Of a stretch of DNA of 17,870 bases, positions 6,950 through 14,202 are shown one piece after another; the first letter of the stretch is position 1; the number at the start of each line of letters is the position of its first letter. The notes below the pieces were generated by a model. It had not been told where the DNA came from. It searched no databases and saw only the letters and a list, made by a program, of their open reading frames with translations. Source of the DNA: Promethearchaeota archaeon (GTDB taxonomy: Archaea > Asgardarchaeota > Lokiarchaeia > Sigynarchaeales > SOKP01); the NCBI GenBank assembly GCA_004524425.1, contig SDNN01000042.1, forward strand, positions 1-17,870, given 5' to 3'. The position numbers were made by a program, and so were the translations under genes.

Positions 6950-8500
6950 TTAATCGGGAGCAATTCGTTTTGGATTTCTTGTTTGAACATGAAGACATTC
7001 CTGCATCAACCTTTCAACTAATGCACATCTCTTTTCTTGAAACTTTTCATCAAACCATAGGTTATGTAATTCAAGAGGATCCTTTTTACGATCGAAAATA
7101 TCTCCATAACCCTTTATGCCTTCATAAACGGTTAATTTATGATCTCGAGTAATCAAATGCCTTAATCTACAGAAGAGAGGTCCTTTGGGGCCAACTTCCT
7201 CATCTTGTTCTATTAGGCAACAATCTCTTATATTCTTGCTAGGATCTTTTAAAACGGGAGTCATATCATAACCTTGCATGTCAGGCGGATGCTTTCTTTC
7301 AGGAATTCCTAATAAACTTAAAATTGTTTTAGGATAATCAATGGAACTTATTAAAGCGTCTGTAACTGCTGGATTTGTCACCCCTGGAACCTTCCATATC
7401 AGTGGAACTTGTAAAACTCCATTAAAAGGAGATGGTCCTTTAAAAAGCATTCCATGCTCTCCCATCAAGTCTGCATGATCACTTGTATACACAACTATCG
7501 TGTTATCAGCATAACCTAATTTTTCTACAGCAGCTAGAACTTGTCCTATACTGTCATCAAGTAAAGAGACGATGCCGTATGTATAAGCAATAAATTTTCT
7601 GGTCTCTTCTTCATTTGTTTCTCTTAACATCGCACCAGGCATGACATTTATATTATCTTTCAAAAATGGATGCTTTTGCAAGTTTTCTAAATCATCAAAA
7701 TTTTCTGGAAGCTCAATATCATCAGGCTTGTACATGTCTTTATATCTTCCTGGAGGATTGAGAGGATGGTGTGGATCTGGAAAGGAGCAATGAAGGTAAA
7801 ATGGTTTATCGCCATAATCGCCTCGAGCGTGTTTTTCGAGAAAATCAATAGTTTTTTCAACAATATAGGCATTTGGGTAAAGCTCAACCGTTAAATCACT
7901 GTCTACAAATGGTCCAAATGAAGCATCAAGGTTATTCCATCGTTTCTTCATTGTTTCGACATGCTTTGGAGATCTTTCTTCTAACCAGTCCATGTAATGA
8001 CCTGCTAAGGCGGTTCCATGACCCAGAACCATTTCAACCTCTTGGTAATGATAATATGGAATTGGAAAATTCTCACCAGTGGGAGTCCAGACATCATCAT
8101 CAGGAAATATCCAGTCATAGTAACTTTCAGCAGATTTTTTTTCCTTTATTCGATAGGGCGGAGTATCGTATTGATAATGGAATTTACCAATACCTGCCGT
8201 ACGCCAACCCTTATTAACGAGAGTTTGAGTAATTGTTGGAAGGCTCTCATCTAATAACATCCCGTTGCTTCTAACACCATGTACATTAGGATATAGACCA
8301 GTCAAAAGAGTTGCCCTATTTGGCATGCACATTGGATTCGTACAGAAAGCATTAGTAAACCTTACTCCTTCGCTTGCGAATCGGTCAAGGTTAGGTGTTT
8401 TTAAAATTTTATGTCCCGAGCAACTCATATGGTCCGCTCGATGCTGATCGGACATTATAAATAAAACATTCATTTTTTCACTCATGTGTATCAAAACCAT
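6950..8500 (-). CDS. Type I (formylglycine-dependent) sulfatase
   Basis: 516 residues from ATG 8500. In-frame ATGs at 8485 and 8473 are equally possible; the last gives the family-typical start MNVLFIMSDQHRAD. The active-site signature is C58-M-P-N-R62-A-T-L-L-T-G68, matching C-x-P-x-R-x4-T-G exactly. Cys58 should be converted to formylglycine. Metal and substrate residues are present: D18-Q19, K106 and H109 (GKFHY), H244 (DPHHP), D341-H342 (TSDHADLMGEHG) and K354. The C-terminal FDRKKDPLELHNLW is normal for the family. Such enzymes hydrolyse sulfate esters of sugars, choline or aryl groups; related phosphonate monoester hydrolases share the fold. No signal peptide is seen, so it is probably cytosolic. 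No maturase (FGE or anSME) lies in the window. It is divergent from the RHH regulator and shares its operator-rich spacer. Confidence 0.9.
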   Translation of the reverse strand: MVLIHMSEKMNVLFIMSDQHRADHMSCSGHKILKTPNLDRFASEGVRFTNAFCTNPMCMPNRATLLTGLYPNVHGVRSNGMLLDESLPTITQTLVNKGWRTAGIGKFHYQYDTPPYRIKEKKSAESYYDWIFPDDDVWTPTGENFPIPYYHYQEVEMVLGHGTALAGHYMDWLEERSPKHVETMKKRWNNLDASFGPFVDSDLTVELYPNAYIVEKTIDFLEKHARGDYGDKPFYLHCSFPDPHHPLNPPGRYKDMYKPDDIELPENFDDLENLQKHPFLKDNINVMPGAMLRETNEEETRKFIAYTYGIVSLLDDSIGQVLAAVEKLGYADNTIVVYTSDHADLMGEHGMLFKGPSPFNGVLQVPLIWKVPGVTNPAVTDALISSIDYPKTILSLLGIPERKHPPDMQGYDMTPVLKDPSKNIRDCCLIEQDEEVGPKGPLFCRLRHLITRDHKLTVYEGIKGYGDIFDRKKDPLELHNLWFDEKFQEKRCALVERLMQECLHVQTRNPKRIAPD

Positions 8501-8550
8501 TTATTATTACTTGCCTTTGAGTTAAATTTTAGTAAAATTATCATTAGTAA

Positions 8551-8587
8551 TTATTTATGTGATGGAATATATTCTTTAATATCACAT
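8551..8587. promoter_or_regulatory. Inverted repeat near the sulfatase promoter
   Basis: A perfect 7-bp inverted repeat, ATGTGAT (8557-8563) and ATCACAT (8581-8587), encloses 17 bp, inside which GAATATATTC (8565-8574) is a perfect 10-bp palindrome. The left arm touches a minus-strand TATA-like ATAAATAA (8551-8558) that could serve the sulfatase. The half-sites match those of the 21-bp operator next to it. Confidence 0.45.
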
Positions 8588-8607
8588 TGTAATAGCATGT
8601 ATCACAA
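8587..8607. promoter_or_regulatory. Candidate RHH operator, copy 1
   Basis: A 21-bp imperfect dyad of form TTGTRATA-N5-TATYACAA. Here the left arm is TTGTAATA (8587-8594) and the right arm TATCACAA (8600-8607). It is followed at once by a TATA-like AAATATAAAT (8606-8615), placed to drive the RHH gene at 8649. A bound repressor would block TBP/TFB. Copy 2 at 9303-9323 is identical at 19 of 21 positions. Confidence 0.65.
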
Positions 8608-8648
8608 AATATAAATAATTTCTTTTTATTATAATAAATTGAATAAAG

Positions 8649-9242
8649 ATGTCTAAAATGAATATTGATAAGAAAAAATCTAGTAAACAATCACGTATCA
8701 TGAGTCTTCGAATGGATGAGGAAACTTATCAAAAATTAAGTAAAATTTCGCAAGAGAATAATATTAAGAAAAGTGAGCTCTTAAGGAATTCATTCAATGA
8801 ATGGATTAATATTAAAAAAATTCTCCTAAAATCAGATAGCATGATTGTAGGTAAGGACTTTTTAAAGGGCATTTTTAATTTCGCAGATGAAGAAGGTATT
8901 ATCAATCTAGGAAAGAATATTGCTGAAATTTGGATAAATGAATTCAACATACATTTAATTGACACCCAAGCGAAGAAAGATTTTAATTCAATGCTTACTG
9001 TATTTACCGAAGGAATTGGACCTAATGAAGCAAACTGGTTTGATAAAATAAATTTTCGGAAAATTGCTGATAATAAAATTCTTATTTATGGAATACACTC
9101 TCTCAATAAGAATTTTTCACTATTCTTTAAGTCATTTTTGGAACATCTATTGGCTACACAGGTCGGTTCTATTTTAATTCAAGAATCTAGCAATATTTCT
9201 GACACAACTATAAGATTAGAATTTAAATTAACTGAGAAATAA
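8649..9242 (+). CDS. Ribbon-helix-helix transcriptional regulator with C-terminal domain
   Basis: 197 residues. A lysine-rich start is followed by a ribbon-helix-helix DNA-binding unit at about 15-57: a strand SRIMSLRMD, helix A EETYQKLSKISQEN, then IKKSELLRNSFNEWINI as helix B. RHH proteins bind DNA as dimers through the paired strand in the major groove. The remaining ~135 residues form an alpha/beta domain I do not recognise (ending IHSLNKNFSLFFKSFLEHLL and a terminal strand TIRLEFKL), and it could bind an effector. The gene lies between the divergent sulfatase and the downstream GPH transporter. A shared 21-bp dyad lies before this gene and before the transporter, so autoregulation and control of sugar uptake are likely but inferred. 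The ATG at 8649 has no ribosome site; a short leader is expected. Confidence 0.78.
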   Translation: MSKMNIDKKKSSKQSRIMSLRMDEETYQKLSKISQENNIKKSELLRNSFNEWINIKKILLKSDSMIVGKDFLKGIFNFADEEGIINLGKNIAEIWINEFNIHLIDTQAKKDFNSMLTVFTEGIGPNEANWFDKINFRKIADNKILIYGIHSLNKNFSLFFKSFLEHLLATQVGSILIQESSNISDTTIRLEFKLTEK

Positions 9243-9302
9243 CAAAAGGTTTTCGAATTATTCATCAAAACTTCTTATTGATAGACTTGAAGTAATAATA
9301 CT

Positions 9303-9323
9303 TTGTAATAAAATGTATCACAA
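9303..9323. promoter_or_regulatory. Candidate RHH operator, copy 2
   Basis: Left arm TTGTAATA (9303-9310), spacer AAATG, right arm TATCACAA (9316-9323). It differs from copy 1 only at two spacer bases (GC versus AA). A TATA-like TTTATATATT (9324-9333) follows directly, the same geometry as copy 1. It lies about 100 bp before the GPH transporter start. Confidence 0.65.
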
Positions 9324-9421
9324 TTTATATATTGGATTTCATTCAATAGTTTATTTAACATGATTAAAAACTTTAGATTTCAATTAAAAATTTCAACAAA
9401 AAATAAAAAAAATGAGGTAAA
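9324..9421 (+). promoter_or_regulatory. Promoter, leader and ribosome site of transporter 2
   Basis: TATA-like box at 9324-9333; transcription would start near 9353, leaving a leader of about 70 nt. GAGGT (9414-9418) lies 3 nt before the ATG at 9422 and is the ribosome site. It is embedded in ATG-AGG-TAA (9412-9420), a two-codon open frame that overlaps the site. Confidence 0.5.
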
Positions 9422-10834
9422 ATGAGCGAAAAACCATTAAAATTTAAGGAAAAATTTTTATTTGGCATCTCAGCTATTCCAGATCAATTGACCTATCAAT
9501 TATTTCAATTCCTAGTTTTCACCTATTATTTCACCGTTGTGAAATTGCCATTGGTTTTAATCATGACCGGATATATCATATGGGGCATATGGAATTCTGT
9601 AAACGATCCACTTGTAGGGGCATTATCGGAGAAGACAAAACACAAGAAAAGATGGGGTAAAAGAAGATTTTATATTCTCATTTCTATTATACCATTATCA
9701 TTTTTAATGATATTATTGTTTTATGTGCCCTTTGATACTAGCGACAAGCTTGTTGAATTTGTCTATTTTCTAATAGTAATCATATCATTCGAATTTGTCT
9801 ACAGCATGTTTAACGTCAATATGAACGCTATTTTTCCAGATCAATTTCCAACTGAAAAAAAAAGAGCAAGCATCCAAATTTTCAGAAACCTTACATTTGT
9901 TTTAGCCTTAATATTAGGTTCACTCATTCCTGCGTTAGTTATATCTGATCTTGTTCCTGACAATGAAGCAGCAATACCTCGCATTAAGGGCGAATACTTG
10001 ACAACTGGCATTATAGTAGCTATAATAACTCTTTTAGCAGCTATTCCTTTTGCTTTATGGGGTGTTAAAGAAAAAGAAGAAACAATTGAGGATTTTAATA
10101 AAAGGCCATCTATTTTTCAATCGTTTAAATTGACTTTGTCAAATAAAACTTTCTTAAAATTTACACTCGCAAATACGATGGTTTGGTATTGCTTTACAAT
10201 CCTTCCATTAGTAATGCCTATATATGCCGAACATGTTCTTAATGTGTCAAAAGGAGCCATGTTAGTAGGATTGAGTTTAATGTTAGCGTTCGTTGTTGCT
10301 GCCCTTTCCTTCCCGATCCATAGAAAAATTGGACTCAAAATAGGAATAAGAAATGCCATGATCTTGAATTTGAGTCTCTTTATTGTCATATTAATACCTT
10401 ATTTCTTAATGTTCGGTGAAGAGCACCAAATCTTATTCATGATAACTACCGCATGTGTAGGTTTTCCTATAGGTGGTTCAATGTTTTACATAGATCTCCT
10501 ACATTCTGATGTCATCGATGAAGATGCGCTTAAATGTGGAATTAGAAGAGGGGCTAGCTTCTATGGCGTCATGTTATTTATTCAGAGATCTGCAGTCATA
10601 TTGGTAATCATAACAGTGGCATTGATGTTCGGAAACATGGGTTGGGAACAAGAATATAATCCAGTACCAGAAGACCCAGCTTTAGTTGTTCTTGGTTTGA
10701 AATCATTGATGTTCATATTTCCCGCCATAGCTCTCACAATAGCAATACTTCTCCTCAAATCATATAACCTACATGGTGAAAAACTGCAAAAAGTAAGACA
10801 AGAAATAGAAAAACATCCAGAATTAAGGAAATAA
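9422..10834 (+). CDS. GPH-family (MelB-type) sugar:cation symporter, second copy
   Basis: 470 residues with about twelve hydrophobic spans. The GPH signature is at the same residue positions as in the other transporter: WNSVNDPLVGALSEKT (57-72), then KKRWGKRRFYI. D62 in NDP is the expected cation-site region. The later motif reads SDVIDEDALKCGIRRGASFYG. The two transporters are clearly diverged paralogues with different loops, so they may take different sugars. This copy has a longer periplasmic-type loop (VPDNEAAIPRIKGEYLTTG) between spans 5 and 6. GAGGT before the ATG supports the start. The upstream dyad shared with the RHH gene suggests control by that regulator. A T9 run (10846-10854) follows the stop. 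Confidence 0.9.
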   Translation: MSEKPLKFKEKFLFGISAIPDQLTYQLFQFLVFTYYFTVVKLPLVLIMTGYIIWGIWNSVNDPLVGALSEKTKHKKRWGKRRFYILISIIPLSFLMILLFYVPFDTSDKLVEFVYFLIVIISFEFVYSMFNVNMNAIFPDQFPTEKKRASIQIFRNLTFVLALILGSLIPALVISDLVPDNEAAIPRIKGEYLTTGIIVAIITLLAAIPFALWGVKEKEETIEDFNKRPSIFQSFKLTLSNKTFLKFTLANTMVWYCFTILPLVMPIYAEHVLNVSKGAMLVGLSLMLAFVVAALSFPIHRKIGLKIGIRNAMILNLSLFIVILIPYFLMFGEEHQILFMITTACVGFPIGGSMFYIDLLHSDVIDEDALKCGIRRGASFYGVMLFIQRSAVILVIITVALMFGNMGWEQEYNPVPEDPALVVLGLKSLMFIFPAIALTIAILLLKSYNLHGEKLQKVRQEIEKHPELRK

Positions 10835-10845
10835 TAAATTTTTAA

Positions 10846-10854
10846 TTTTTTTTT
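10846..10854 (+). terminator. U-tract terminator after transporter 2
   Basis: A T9 run 12 bp after the transporter stop, preceded by AATTTTTAA. No hairpin is needed in archaea. Confidence 0.45.
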
Positions 10855-10972
10855 CTATTCATTTTAAAATTGATTGGATTAATAAAATTTAATTGAAAAT
10901 ATTTAATTCTACTTTTTCATTGATAATTTTTAAGAATACTTCTACTAATATTTCAATTATTTTTCTTAGAAA

Positions 10973-12238
10973 ATGGGTCTAAAAATCTTATTAGTAAACC
11001 CAAACATGATGCAAAGTCCACCTGTCATTCCGATAGGTTTAGAATATTTGGCAACATCATTGGAGAAATATGAACACGATGTGGTATTATTGGATTTATG
11101 TTTTAATCCTTCTCCCATAGAGGAATTGCGTTATACCTTAATGAAAGATAAATTTGACATAGTCGGCCTCTCTATACGAAATATTGATTCATGTATTTAT
11201 TTTAATAACGATTTTTATTTATCAGAATTTAAAGAATTAATAGAAGAAATAAAGAATTACAATATACCTATTATTTTAGGCGGTTCAGGTTTTTCTGCCA
11301 TGCCCAATGAAATCCTGGAATATTTTCAAGCAGATTATGGCATAATTGGCCCTGCAGAGAACGCATTTCATAAATTTTTAGTTTTATGGAAAAAAAATGA
11401 ATTAAAAAGGAATATAATAAATGGTTGGAATTATGGTATAGACACTGCGGCTCTTCCCATAAGGGGAAAAGAAATAGATTACCAAAAATACATGGATAAA
11501 GACGGAATTATAGGTTTTACAACTCATAGTGGATGTCAAAATCAGTGTCCTTATTGTATTGAAGCGAATACTAAAGTTACATTAAAGAAAATAGCTAATA
11601 TCATTAAGGAAATTGAAGGTTTAGTCAATCAAGGCTATACTCATTTTCACTTATGTGATAGTGAATTCAATTCGGATCTTAAATATAGCATTGAATTTTG
11701 CAAACAATTAGCTCAAAAATCTCTACCAATGAAATGGACATTATATATGAAACCATTTCCGTATAATGAACAACTTTTTCAACTATTAAAAGACTCTAAT
11801 GCATATTTAATTACCCTCTCAGTCGATAGTGATAAAAGAATACAAAAGCAAAATAATTATTCTCAGAATGATTTGGCTAAAATTATTGATTATAGCAAAA
11901 AACAAGGAATTGATATAGCAATTGACTTATTGACAGGTTATCCACATGAGCCTATAGAATCTACAAGAAATATGTTGGAGTTTTTCAGAAAAACACGTCC
12001 CAAGACCGTGGGAATAAGTTTCTATTTTCGTATTTATAGCAATACTTCTTTAGCAACATTGATTAAGGCTGATAAGGCATTGCAAAAGAGATTATCAAGA
12101 CCATATACTGATAAGGAAGATTTTTTAGAACCAATTTTCTATAATCACCTCACACGAGAAATATTAGAAGATTTGATTGCAGTTGATGATCTTTTCCGCA
12201 TAGCTGGGCTTGAAGCAGGAGTTAATTACCAATTATGA
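10973..12238 (+). CDS. B12-binding-domain radical SAM protein
   Basis: 421 residues. The N-terminal ~140 residues form a Rossmann-like cobalamin-binding domain (KILLVNPNMM, PIGLEYLATSLEKYEHDVVLLD, IVGLSIRNID, IPIILGGSGFS, ADYGIIGPAENAF), without the His of the DxHxxG motif, so base-off His ligation is unlikely. The radical SAM core starts at about 180 with the iron-sulfur motif C188-x3-C192-x2-C195 (SGCQNQCPYC), followed by HFHLCDSEFN and LITLSVDSD. The cluster cleaves S-adenosylmethionine to start radical chemistry; many members are methylases or act on lipids or secondary metabolites. The substrate is unknown. It has no SPASM-type extra cysteine cluster, so it is not an anaerobic sulfatase maturase. 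It appears to stand alone, 138 bp after the transporter. Confidence 0.87.
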   Translation: MGLKILLVNPNMMQSPPVIPIGLEYLATSLEKYEHDVVLLDLCFNPSPIEELRYTLMKDKFDIVGLSIRNIDSCIYFNNDFYLSEFKELIEEIKNYNIPIILGGSGFSAMPNEILEYFQADYGIIGPAENAFHKFLVLWKKNELKRNIINGWNYGIDTAALPIRGKEIDYQKYMDKDGIIGFTTHSGCQNQCPYCIEANTKVTLKKIANIIKEIEGLVNQGYTHFHLCDSEFNSDLKYSIEFCKQLAQKSLPMKWTLYMKPFPYNEQLFQLLKDSNAYLITLSVDSDKRIQKQNNYSQNDLAKIIDYSKKQGIDIAIDLLTGYPHEPIESTRNMLEFFRKTRPKTVGISFYFRIYSNTSLATLIKADKALQKRLSRPYTDKEDFLEPIFYNHLTREILEDLIAVDDLFRIAGLEAGVNYQL

Positions 12239-12328
12239 GCTTTTAAATTCCAGAATAATGATGTTTCGAAGAAAATTATCATTTTTAAATATCTTATAAT
12301 ATTAATTATAAATTGGTGTTAAGAAAAC

Positions 12329-12532
12329 ATGCCGATCGTGCACGTTAATGTTTGGAAAGGCTTTGAGGAAGAGAAGGTGAAAGTCTTAATCGAAAAAATA
12401 ACTCAAGCATTTGTAGATGTGGGAGTTCCTCAACATGCTGTGGAAATAGTTGTACACGAAATTCCCAAAACACATTGGGGAATAGGAGGAGAAGTGGCTT
12501 CAGAGAAGTTCAAGGATTTAGGGCCAAAATAA
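12329..12532 (+). CDS. 4-oxalocrotonate tautomerase-family small protein
   Basis: 67 residues starting M-P, so processing exposes the catalytic Pro1 of the tautomerase superfamily. The pattern PIVHVNVWKGF...KVLIEKITQAF then IVVHEIPKTHWGIGGE aligns over the whole length to 4-oxalocrotonate tautomerase, including the GIGGE loop. Members are cytosolic hexamers of about 62-residue beta-alpha-beta units. Two residues important in the classical enzyme are changed: the position of Arg11 is Phe and that of Arg39 is Glu, while the Phe50 position is Trp. The classical dioic-acid substrate is therefore unlikely and a different carbonyl reaction is possible. A TATA-like stretch (TTATAATATTAA) and GGTG at about 12315 lie upstream. 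It converges on the next gene with only 6 bp between the two stops. Confidence 0.83.
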   Translation: MPIVHVNVWKGFEEEKVKVLIEKITQAFVDVGVPQHAVEIVVHEIPKTHWGIGGEVASEKFKDLGPK

Positions 12533-12538
12533 CCACTT

Positions 12539-13456
12539 TTAATCATCATTTTCCTTAAGGGTTAATTTATTGAAATAGGGCTTTCCTGCTATGTTGATGA
12601 CTTCAACAGCTTTATTTTTTTCAGGATTTGTGACAATTAATGCTACAGTTCCTTGTTTAGCGGGTAAATATTCATAACTAATGAAACTCCAGCCTTGAAG
12701 AACATGAGTTGGATTGTAATTAAATATATTGGAGATCTCTTCAACTAATTCATGAAATTTATCAAAAGATTTTTCTAGAAAACGAATAGCATCTATTTGT
12801 TTGTTATATCTAAATTGACGGATATTTTCTATTTCTGGATTATCTGGTAACAAGACAATTATCTTTTCATCTGGCTCGATTTCTAAATATGCATGAGTGG
12901 TAAGGGAGAATAAATAATATTCTAGATTTCTATATGATCTTAAATATTTTCCCGTTTCATTCCAATATTGCTCAAGGATATTCCATAATTCTACGGATAA
13001 AAACTTATATGATATGTGTCCGTTCTTTATCAGTATGTAAAAATTTTTCGGTAATGGTTTTCCGATTTTTTTACTTATTAACTGCAATAAAAGATCTTCC
13101 ATTATGATGAGTTTATTGATAGTGGGAGGAATCTTGGAAAGAAGATTCACTAGTTTATGAGACCAAAAGATAATTCTATTTTCATAAATCTCTAATTTAT
13201 TTTCAAGACTTTTAAATTGCTTAATACAGCCCTGCTCTAATGATTTAATTTGATTTAAGGTTAAGATTGTTGAAGTTGCGAATCCTAAGAGGATTTCAAA
13301 AATTTGCACGTTCTGTTTCCATCTCTCCCATATTTTTGCAAGATCTTTTTCTTTAGTTCTCATAAATTCTGAAAAAAATGAAGCTTTTACTTCCCGAAAC
13401 CACCCACCAAAATTTTGAAAAAGATCATGGGAATTAAATAGTTCTGCAATATACAT
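12539..13456 (-). CDS. Uncharacterised 305-residue protein
   Basis: I do not recognise a family. The protein is mostly helical in the first 170 residues, with a possible coiled-coil stretch (TLNQIKSLEQGC then KQFKSLENKLEIYENRI, about 65-95). A mixed region with strands (EKIIVLLPD, GTVALIVTN, AVEVINIAGKPYF) closes the protein, so two domains are likely. There is no signal peptide, membrane span or metal-binding cluster. ATG 13456 is the first start. Codon use and frame length make it a real gene. It is divergent from the FKBP gene across 174 bp and converges on the tautomerase gene with a 6-bp gap. That neighbourhood gives no firm clue to its job. Confidence 0.75.
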   Translation of the reverse strand: MYIAELFNSHDLFQNFGGWFREVKASFFSEFMRTKEKDLAKIWERWKQNVQIFEILLGFATSTILTLNQIKSLEQGCIKQFKSLENKLEIYENRIIFWSHKLVNLLSKIPPTINKLIIMEDLLLQLISKKIGKPLPKNFYILIKNGHISYKFLSVELWNILEQYWNETGKYLRSYRNLEYYLFSLTTHAYLEIEPDEKIIVLLPDNPEIENIRQFRYNKQIDAIRFLEKSFDKFHELVEEISNIFNYNPTHVLQGWSFISYEYLPAKQGTVALIVTNPEKNKAVEVINIAGKPYFNKLTLKENDD

Positions 13457-13630
13457 GATTTAGATTTAAAAATTTGAATTTATTAGGTTATAAAATATTA
13501 GAAATTAAAAAAAATGATTGAATTGCGGAATTAGCAATTTAATGAAAAATAATACCAAATAACTATAAATAACTAAGTATTAATGACTCTAAGAATTAAA
13601 CCTTTAACTTTTTCAAAAAAGTGACTTATC

Positions 13631-14086
13631 ATGGCTATAAAAAAAGGAGAAATCATAAAAGTCGAATATGAAGGTTTTTTGAAAGATGGTACTATTTTTG
13701 ACAGTACTGAGAGAAATAATGGTATTCCACTGAAGTTTAAGGTCGGAGACGGAAGCATTATAAAAGGATTTGATGAAGCGGTAGTAGGAAAAAAAGTCGG
13801 AGAAGAATTCACCATTAAACTTGAACCTCAAGATGCTTATGGAGATTATCAAGAAGAATTAATCCGGAAACTCCCAAAAAGTCTATTTCCAAAAGACCAG
13901 GATCCTAAACCAGGCATGGCAGTGCAAGTGGTAGATCAAAATGGGAGAAATTTGATTGCTTTAATAAAGGCTATTGAAGAAAAGGATGTTATTATTGACC
14001 TAAATCATCCTCTAGCGGGAAAAACGTTAAATTTTAAAATAAAAATAATTGAAACAGATTGTAAACCAAATTCTCCAGATAAATAA
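13631..14086 (+). CDS. FKBP-type peptidyl-prolyl isomerase (SlyD-like, archaeal short form)
   Basis: 151 residues. The FKBP half-domain reads VEYEGFLKDGTIFDST (11-26), with Y13, F23 and D24 in the active site, then VGDGSIIKGFDEAVVGKKVG (38-57). An IF (insert-in-flap) chaperone domain follows from about 72 to 125 (YGDYQEELIRKLPKSLF...MAVQVVDQNG), and the FKBP fold closes with DLNHPLAGKTLNFKIKI (123-139). This is the SlyD arrangement: proline isomerase plus chaperone activity. There is no signal peptide or C-terminal His-rich tail, so it is a cytosolic folding helper without the nickel-binding tail of bacterial SlyD. ATG 13631 fits the family start. A T8 run (14158-14165) lies downstream as a terminator. 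Confidence 0.92.
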   Translation: MAIKKGEIIKVEYEGFLKDGTIFDSTERNNGIPLKFKVGDGSIIKGFDEAVVGKKVGEEFTIKLEPQDAYGDYQEELIRKLPKSLFPKDQDPKPGMAVQVVDQNGRNLIALIKAIEEKDVIIDLNHPLAGKTLNFKIKIIETDCKPNSPDK

Positions 14087-14157
14087 GGATTTGGATAAAT
14101 TAACTAATTTTAATTGGAATAAAATTTAGATAATCTTTCTGATTTACGATTATTTAC

Positions 14158-14165
14158 TTTTTTTT
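14158..14165 (+). terminator. U-tract terminator after FKBP
   Basis: T8 run about 70 bp after the FKBP stop, in the 116-bp spacer where FKBP converges on the ThDP gene. Confidence 0.4.
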
Positions 14166-14202
14166 ATCGAATTTTCAAAGAAGGTTAAAAGTGAAGTAAG
14201 GA

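Noticed and set aside
10973..12238. Radical SAM protein as the sulfatase maturase (anSME)
   Set aside because: It has an N-terminal B12-binding domain and lacks the SPASM cysteine clusters of anSME.
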